The translations under genes and the position numbers were made by a program. This document shows positions 50,377 to 54,912 of a stretch of 54,912 nt of DNA, one piece after another. The notes under the pieces are model-generated. The model had not been told where the DNA came from. It did no database searches and was given only the letters and a program-made list of their open reading frames with translations. The stretch spans positions 1-54,912 of the forward strand of contig CACZFF010000014.1 in NCBI GenBank assembly GCA_902780385.1. Direction: 5' to 3'. This stretch comes from an uncultured Lachnospiraceae bacterium (lineage in GTDB: Bacteria > Bacillota > Clostridia > Lachnospirales > Lachnospiraceae). Every line of letters begins with the position of its first letter. The stretch's first letter is position 1.

Positions 50377-50405
50377 ATTATATGGACGCCGCAGCGATTT
50401 GTCAA
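50377..50405 (-). promoter_or_regulatory. Perfect consensus sigma-A promoter of rpmF
   Basis: TTGACA (50405-50400), a 17-bp spacer and TATAAT (50382-50377) match the consensus at all twelve positions. The start codon is 40 bp downstream. Confidence 0.9.
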
Positions 50406-50593
50406 CAGGAAATTCTTTACAAACTGAACAAACTTACAGTCCAAACTTGCAGTCTTTTATAGCCCTTATACAGCTGCGGTTCCGCAGCTTCTGTTCAAGG
50501 CACGATCGCAGACCACGTGTTTCTTTGCAAAAGTGTAAACGGTGCAGGCAGAGCCGTCCCCGGCGTCCCGCCCGGTGTCTCCCCGGTTGAAAA

Positions 50594-50624
50594 TGAGTCA
50601 GTCAGAACCGTCCCTCGTGACTCA
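50594..50624. repeat. Family A repeat half-unit overlapping the pdxA stop codon
   Basis: TGAGTCA (50594-50600) and TGACTCA (50618-50624) form a stem around GTCAGAACCGTCCCTCG. The last three bases (50622-50624) are the reverse complement of the TGA stop of the PdxA2-type gene, so the element supplies the stop codon. Confidence 0.75.
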
Positions 50625-51629
50625 TGCTTTTACAAAGAAGGGAGCGTATTTGGCGGCCAGGAGAATGGCTTCCGCCATGCTGATCTCGCTGACGATGCCC
50701 TTGCCGGCGATATCGAAGGCTGTGCCGTGGTCCACGGAAGTGCGCAGGATGGGCATGCCGTTGGTGATGGAGATGGTGCGGTCAAAATCAAGGGTCTTGG
50801 TCGCGATGTGGCCCTGGTCATGATACAGGGACAGGACGCTGTTGTAGCGGCCCAGGGCTGCCTGATGGAAAACGGAGTCCGCGCCGATGGGGCCGGTCAC
50901 GGGATAGCCTTCCGCCTTGAGCTCTTCCACGGCAGGTGTGATCTCGTTGACTTCCTCCCAGCCGAAGAGGCCGTGCTCGCCGCAGTGGGGGTTGAGGCCG
51001 GCAATAGCCATGGTCCCCTCTGTGACGCCCAGGCGCCTGAGGGCTGCAAGACTCTCCTTGACACAGGCCTTGATGTTGTCTTTTGTGATGTCATCCAGCA
51101 TAGCCCGCAGGGATTTGTGACGTGTCAGGAAGAAGACACGAAGACCGTTTGTCTCGAACATGGTAAGAGGATCGGGTGTATTGGTCAGGGCGCCGAAGAT
51201 CTCGGTGTGGCCGATGAAAGGAACTTCCGCGGCGTGCAGGGCTTCCTTATTGATCGGTGTTGTAGCGACGGCATCCGCCTCGCCGTTCATGGCAAGCTCG
51301 ATGCTCTTCTTGATGTAGGCAAAAGCAGCCTTGCCGCACATAGCCTGGACAAGGCCGTAGGAGAACTGGGACTGGTCGATATTATCGAGGTCGATCAGGT
51401 TCAGGATTCCGAAACGATAATCGCCGTCCGCGGGTTTTTCCACGACATTGATCTTGAGGTCTGCGCCCACGATGCTGATCGCTTTTTCCATGACCTGACG
51501 GTCGCCGATCACGATCACATTTGCTGCATCATTGACTTTTTCCAGCGCACATGCCTTTGCCACGATCTCAGGGCCTACACCGGCGGGGTCACCAATGGGT
51601 ACTGCAATCATAGGTTTTTTCTCTGCCAT
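50622..51629 (-). CDS. pdxA2: PdxA2-type 4-phosphoerythronate/4-phosphothreonate dehydrogenase
   Basis: A 335-residue NAD-dependent oxidative decarboxylase of the PdxA family. Family motifs: [80 protein letters not shown] and [16 protein letters not shown], with metal-binding His residues. The HIATKTLDF variant is that of PdxA2 proteins rather than the vitamin B6 enzyme. Together with the DUF1537 kinase and GntP permease upstream, this points to catabolism of D-threonate, L-threonate or D-erythronate to dihydroxyacetone phosphate. A role in pyridoxal synthesis is less likely but cannot be excluded. Confidence 0.88.
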   Translation of the reverse strand: MAEKKPMIAVPIGDPAGVGPEIVAKACALEKVNDAANVIVIGDRQVMEKAISIVGADLKINVVEKPADGDYRFGILNLIDLDNIDQSQFSYGLVQAMCGKAAFAYIKKSIELAMNGEADAVATTPINKEALHAAEVPFIGHTEIFGALTNTPDPLTMFETNGLRVFFLTRHKSLRAMLDDITKDNIKACVKESLAALRRLGVTEGTMAIAGLNPHCGEHGLFGWEEVNEITPAVEELKAEGYPVTGPIGADSVFHQAALGRYNSVLSLYHDQGHIATKTLDFDRTISITNGMPILRTSVDHGTAFDIAGKGIVSEISMAEAILLAAKYAPFFVKA

Positions 51630-51809
51630 TTTAATTCCTCCCTTAAATATCTGCAGTTTTAAAAGTCATCTGGGTAAAAAATGTCCGCAGAGGCCTGGCT
51701 TTTCGTCACAGTACACGAACCCGTCAAGGCCATGTTCATGTAACGTATTTTCTGATTTTAACATGTTTTACTTACAAGCGGCCAGACCGCGCAGACTTTT
51801 TCAGAACAA

Positions 51810-51854
51810 ATCTGATAAACAAAGATCAGATAAACGCAAATCAGATAAACAGCT
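51810..51854. repeat. Three 15-bp tandem units at the kinase stop codon
   Basis: ATCTGATAAACAAAG, ATCAGATAAACGCAA and ATCAGATAAACAGCT follow each other. The last unit carries the kinase stop codon and last codons on the minus strand, suggesting slippage-type duplication outward from the gene end. Confidence 0.7.
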
Positions 51855-53145
51855 TCTCCTTCAGGTAATTGACACAGACGTTGAGGGCGGTCTTGTCGCC
51901 CTGGCTTCCTCCCTTTGTGATGAAATCCAGGCCGTCGAACTCTCCTCCGCTGAACTGACCGTAGGCGGCCAGGGGCAGAACCTCATCCTTGAGGTCAAGT
52001 CCCGCCGCGCCGAAGTGCCCGCAGAGAGCCTGGGTCACATCGCCGCCGCAGGCATACAGGCCCTGGAAACGGGGCTGCTGCCGAAGAAGACGGACCGTGA
52101 TCTCCGCCAGCGAGTTGTTGATCATATCCGTCACTTCCTCCATGGAGCAGTTATATCTCTCCATATAAGGGCGAAAATCGATCCTGTTTTCAAGATAGAT
52201 CCCGTCTCCGACGACAGAGGAAGTTGTATATTTCTCCGCTTCTTTCAGGACTTCGCCGACAACACGGCTGATCTCCTTCTCCCTTCTCTCCTCTCCTTCG
52301 AGAAGTTCCCGGGTCCTGACCATCACGTTGTTGGCTTCCTGGGTCAGCCAGAATTCCTCCAGCTGGGCAGTGGTGCTCGAGTTAACGCTGCCCACGACGA
52401 CCAGGATATGGTTCTGCCTGCGGTCCATTCTGGGTTTGATGATCTTTCTGGCCAGGGATGCGGTAAAAGCACCCGGATCCACAGCGATGATCTTCTCCCC
52501 GCTCTCGATGCAGGCGTCCGCGATCAGATCCAGATCCTCCTGGGAGACGCAGTCAAAGGTGAGGATGCGGCTGCCCGCCTGATGGCAGGTTCGGATCTTT
52601 TGGGCCAGGGCATGTACGCCGTCCATCATCTCGCCCATGCGGATGGCTGTCACCTGATATTTGCTCTGTTCCCGGAACAGCCTGTCCACCTCGGAAATCC
52701 TGACCGGGCATTTGGGATCCAGGGCGATATTGGTCCTGTGAAGGGGAGTTCCGTTCACCAGCATATAATTGCCGATGACGATCCTCCCGGAGGAGGGAAA
52801 GCAGGGAGCAGCCACTGCGATATAATCTTCTCCCAGACTGTCCAGCATAGCGTCTGTCTCGCTTCCCAGATTTCCCCTGAGCGTAGAATCGATCCTCTTG
52901 CTGTAGACAAGAACATTGTCATTCTTCAGAGCCTGAGATGCCTCAAATACTCTCCTGTATGCCGTCTGAGCATCTACGCCCCTGCTGTCAGTGGGATAGA
53001 GCAGGCAGTCGCACTCCTTCATCTCTTCCGGATCATTATTGTCCAGAGACATGATCGTCGCTGCCCGATACTGCATTTTTGTCAGAAGGACACCGGTCGC
53101 ATTGGCGCCTGTCAGATCATCTGCCACTACTATACATGCAGCCAT
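51841..53145 (-). CDS. Four-carbon acid sugar kinase (DUF1537 / OtnK-DtnK family)
   Basis: A 434-residue two-domain kinase. The N-terminal substrate domain starts MAACIVVADDLTGANATGVL, with YSKRIDSTLRGNLGSETDAM (conserved KxDSTLRG). The C-terminal nucleotide domain includes VVVGSVNSSTTAQLEEFWLT and GLYACGGDVTQALCGHFGA, and ends GGEFDGLDFITKGGSQGD (Gly-rich ATP site). Family members phosphorylate D-threonate, L-threonate, D-erythronate or 3-oxo-tetronate at O4. The exact substrate cannot be read from sequence. The ATG at 53145 follows GGAGG; the longer in-frame start lacks an RBS. Product passes to the PdxA2-type enzyme downstream. Confidence 0.88.
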   Translation of the reverse strand: MAACIVVADDLTGANATGVLLTKMQYRAATIMSLDNNDPEEMKECDCLLYPTDSRGVDAQTAYRRVFEASQALKNDNVLVYSKRIDSTLRGNLGSETDAMLDSLGEDYIAVAAPCFPSSGRIVIGNYMLVNGTPLHRTNIALDPKCPVRISEVDRLFREQSKYQVTAIRMGEMMDGVHALAQKIRTCHQAGSRILTFDCVSQEDLDLIADACIESGEKIIAVDPGAFTASLARKIIKPRMDRRQNHILVVVGSVNSSTTAQLEEFWLTQEANNVMVRTRELLEGEERREKEISRVVGEVLKEAEKYTTSSVVGDGIYLENRIDFRPYMERYNCSMEEVTDMINNSLAEITVRLLRQQPRFQGLYACGGDVTQALCGHFGAAGLDLKDEVLPLAAYGQFSGGEFDGLDFITKGGSQGDKTALNVCVNYLKEKLFI

Positions 53146-53231
53146 ATTGCCTCCTATTATTACATTATTAATGATTATGACTCTGTGCCTGCAAAAATAT
53201 ACCAGGCGCATGAGCCCGTATTTTCAAATAT

Positions 53232-53262
53232 CCCATGCCCGCAGATAGTTCCCGGGCATGGG
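53232..53262. promoter_or_regulatory. Inverted repeat between gntP and the kinase gene
   Basis: CCCATGCCCG (53232-53241) and CGGGCATGGG (53253-53262) form a perfect 10-bp stem. There is no U-tract, so it may be a processing or stabilising hairpin that sets the relative level of permease and kinase mRNA. The rest of this 266-bp spacer shows nothing recognisable. Confidence 0.45.
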
Positions 53263-53411
53263 ATAAATCATATAGTCGCCTGTGCGCCTGTATTTTGTAT
53301 CTCACATGTTCCTGTAATTATCAGTCTGTTTCCTCAGATGTCTCAGTTCAATAATGCATCTGCATAGAGGTAATCATGGAGTCGGCAGAACGCATGAGGA
53401 CAAAACCATGA

Positions 53412-54791
53412 TCAGTGCATGAAGATGCTCAGGACGAGGATCTCGACAACACCGACTGCCCACGCGATGGTGGAAGTGATGGACCAGATCTGCAGCTGAT
53501 CCTTGGCTTCGCTGACGCCCAGTGTACGGTTGACGACCCAGAAATAGGAATCATTGAAGTAACCGAAGAAGAGGGAGCCGACGCAGCATGCGATCGCGCC
53601 GAGTGTGGGGTTGACACCTGCCGCGATCAGGATGGGCGCGGAGATGGAGGCAGCAGTTGTCATTGCAACTGTACCGGAACCCTGGATGAAACGCATTGCG
53701 GTGGAAATAACCAGAGGCAGGATGATGATCGGGATGGCAGTGTGGGAAAGACCTTCTGCCATGAAGTTGCCGAGGCCGGAATCCTTGATGATCTGGCCGA
53801 GGGCACCGCCGCCGCCGGTGACCAGCATGATGATACCTGCGGACATCATACCCTTTTCCATCTCTGCCAGAGCGGTAGAACGGTCAAGGCGATTGCCGAG
53901 TGTGAAAATAGCTACGATGAGGCCGAGGCCGACTGCGATGATGGGCTGGCCCAGGAAGATCAGGACGCCCATGATACCGGTCTTCATGCCGAGTGCGGAT
54001 GCAACCGTGTTGATCAGGATCAGAAGGATGGGAAGGAGCAGGGGCATGAAGGACTCAAGTGTTCCGGGAACACCGGTCATATCCATGCTGAAAGCACCGT
54101 CATAATCGGGTTTCTGATAAGGTGCAGCATGAGGCTCGTCGTTTTCATCGAGGAGCCAGTAATACTTCTTGGCAAGGACAAGGCGTGCATAGAGGATGCA
54201 GGCGATGGCCATGGGCAGTGCCAGAACGATCGCGAGAAGGATGAAGAAACCGACATCGATTCCGAAGATACCGCAGACGCCCAGGGGGCCGGGTGTGGGC
54301 GGAACCAGGGAGTGGGTGATGACCAGGCCTGCCGCCAGGGAGACGCCCAGAGCGATGACAGACTTCTTGGTTGCCTTGGAAAGAGCCTTTGCGATGGGTG
54401 CAAGGACGACGAAACCGGAATCACAGAAGATCGGGATGGATACCAGGAAACCTGTGAATGCCAGGGCTTCTTCTTCACGTCCCTTGCCGAACAGCTTGAG
54501 GAAGGTGTAGGCCATTCGCTTGGCCGCGCCGGTGACTTCGAAGATCTGTCCCATCATGACACCGAAGCCGATGATGATACCGATGCTTCCCAGCGTGCCG
54601 CCGAAGCCCGAGGTAATGGAATTGATAATACCGAAAGTCTTTCCGTCTTCCAGTGTGATGTTCAGGAGCGGCATGCCGCCGATGACACCGACCAGGACCG
54701 TTGTGGTGATCAGAGCCAGGAAGGCCTGGATCTTTGTTTTCAGAACCATGATGATCAGAAGGATAATGCCGATCGCAAGGGCGAGCAGCAT
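53412..54791 (-). CDS. GntP-family sugar-acid:proton symporter
   Basis: A 459-residue permease with about twelve to fourteen transmembrane segments. Family motifs: VLKTKIQAFLALITTTVLVG, IGIIIGFGVMMGQIFEVTGA, IPIFCDSGFVVLAPIAKALS, HSLVPPTPGPLGVCGIFGID, and near the C-terminus RFIQGSGTVAMTTAASISAP and GSLFFGYFNDSYFWVVNRTL. It should import a sugar acid; linkage to the kinase and PdxA2-type gene suggests threonate/erythronate rather than gluconate. The start at 54791 has no strong RBS, and upstream in-frame codons end at a TGA, so this ATG is the only option. Confidence 0.93.
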   Translation of the reverse strand: MLLALAIGIILLIIMVLKTKIQAFLALITTTVLVGVIGGMPLLNITLEDGKTFGIINSITSGFGGTLGSIGIIIGFGVMMGQIFEVTGAAKRMAYTFLKLFGKGREEEALAFTGFLVSIPIFCDSGFVVLAPIAKALSKATKKSVIALGVSLAAGLVITHSLVPPTPGPLGVCGIFGIDVGFFILLAIVLALPMAIACILYARLVLAKKYYWLLDENDEPHAAPYQKPDYDGAFSMDMTGVPGTLESFMPLLLPILLILINTVASALGMKTGIMGVLIFLGQPIIAVGLGLIVAIFTLGNRLDRSTALAEMEKGMMSAGIIMLVTGGGGALGQIIKDSGLGNFMAEGLSHTAIPIIILPLVISTAMRFIQGSGTVAMTTAASISAPILIAAGVNPTLGAIACCVGSLFFGYFNDSYFWVVNRTLGVSEAKDQLQIWSITSTIAWAVGVVEILVLSIFMH

Positions 54792-54831
54792 TATCTGTCC
54801 GCTTAATCCGTTAACCTGAATTATTCACGGA

Positions 54832-54851
54832 CAAGTCTATAAACAGACTTG
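54832..54851. promoter_or_regulatory. Inverted repeat upstream of gntP (candidate operator)
   Basis: CAAGTCT and AGACTTG are 7-bp arms separated by six bases, 41-60 bp upstream of the permease start. No regulator gene is in the window; a GntR- or DeoR-type repressor site is one possibility. Confidence 0.3.
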
Positions 54852-54912
54852 AAACCGCATAGTTACTGCAATTTTTAATGTTTTTGCTTTCATCTGAAAA
54901 GTGAATAGAAAA

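Noticed and set aside
51532-53367. 611-codon plus-strand frame opposite the kinase and pdxA2 spacer
   Set aside because: Antisense to a well-supported kinase, with no recognisable domain or RBS.
53415-54806. 463-codon acidic plus-strand frame opposite gntP
   Set aside because: The Asp/Glu/Gln-rich composition is the mirror of hydrophobic codons in the permease.

Overview
The window reads as a chromosomal segment of a Lachnospiraceae-type Clostridia (Bacillota) with moderately high GC. The signs are clostridial gene neighbourhoods (ylxM-ffh-rpsP-khpA-rimM-trmD, plsX-acpP-rnc-smc-ftsY, ruvAB, SEDS/bPBP pair), Gram-positive envelope genes (LtaS-like, LytR-free lipoproteins, cell-wall-repeat hydrolase), AGGAGG-type ribosome binding sites and sigma-A promoters with 17-bp spacing. 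Every protein gene is on the minus strand. The only clear plus-strand gene is a tRNA-Gly(CCC). Transcription therefore runs from high to low coordinates.

Layout from right to left in transcription order: (i) 54.8-50.6 kb, a three-gene sugar-acid module: GntP permease, DUF1537 four-carbon acid sugar kinase and PdxA2-type dehydrogenase. (ii) 50.4-43.0 kb, rpmF behind a perfect consensus promoter and its own terminator, then plsX-acpP-rnc-smc-ftsY behind a second promoter. (iii) 42.9-39.9 kb, a 140-bp fold-back element, threonine ammonia-lyase, a repeat-rich spacer and a membrane-anchored GH25-like protein that seems to lack catalytic residues. (iv) 39.8-36.0 kb, ylxM-ffh-rpsP-khpA-rimM-trmD. 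(v) 36.0-25.9 kb, a complete Gram-positive Pel-type exopolysaccharide cluster. It lies exactly between trmD and rplS, genes that are normally adjacent, and its first gene overlaps the trmD stop codon. Order: GH114 lipoprotein, PelD, PelE, DUF2194 deacetylase-like protein, PelF, PelG, DUF4832 protein. (vi) 25.6-22.7 kb, rplS, rbgA and an rnhB-yraN fusion. (vii) 22.4-17.7 kb, prs-type enzyme, der, plsY, tyrS. (viii) 17.6-13.5 kb, branched-chain amino acid genes ilvB-ilvN and ilvH-ilvC, with two acetolactate synthase small subunits in separate transcription units. (ix) 13.3-5.2 kb, ruvAB, zapA, U32 peptidase, FtsW/RodA and class B PBP. (x) 4.8-0 kb, secG, smpB, tRNA-Gly, an LtaS/OpgB-like phosphoglycerol transferase and a truncated secreted lysozyme.

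The most notable item is the Pel-like cluster. Its PelD carries a degenerate N-terminal SDR domain and a GAF domain but stops before the GGDEF domain that binds c-di-GMP in classical PelD, so activation by another signal is likely. The intergenic regions carry at least two dispersed repeat families. One has a constant AACCGTCCC core enclosed by interchangeable stems, and includes two perfect 32-35 bp palindromes. The other ends in a hairpin reading ACAGTCCCTTCGGAACTGT and contains a mini-ORF.

Start codons were chosen from visible ribosome binding sites and family alignments recalled from knowledge. No database search was possible.
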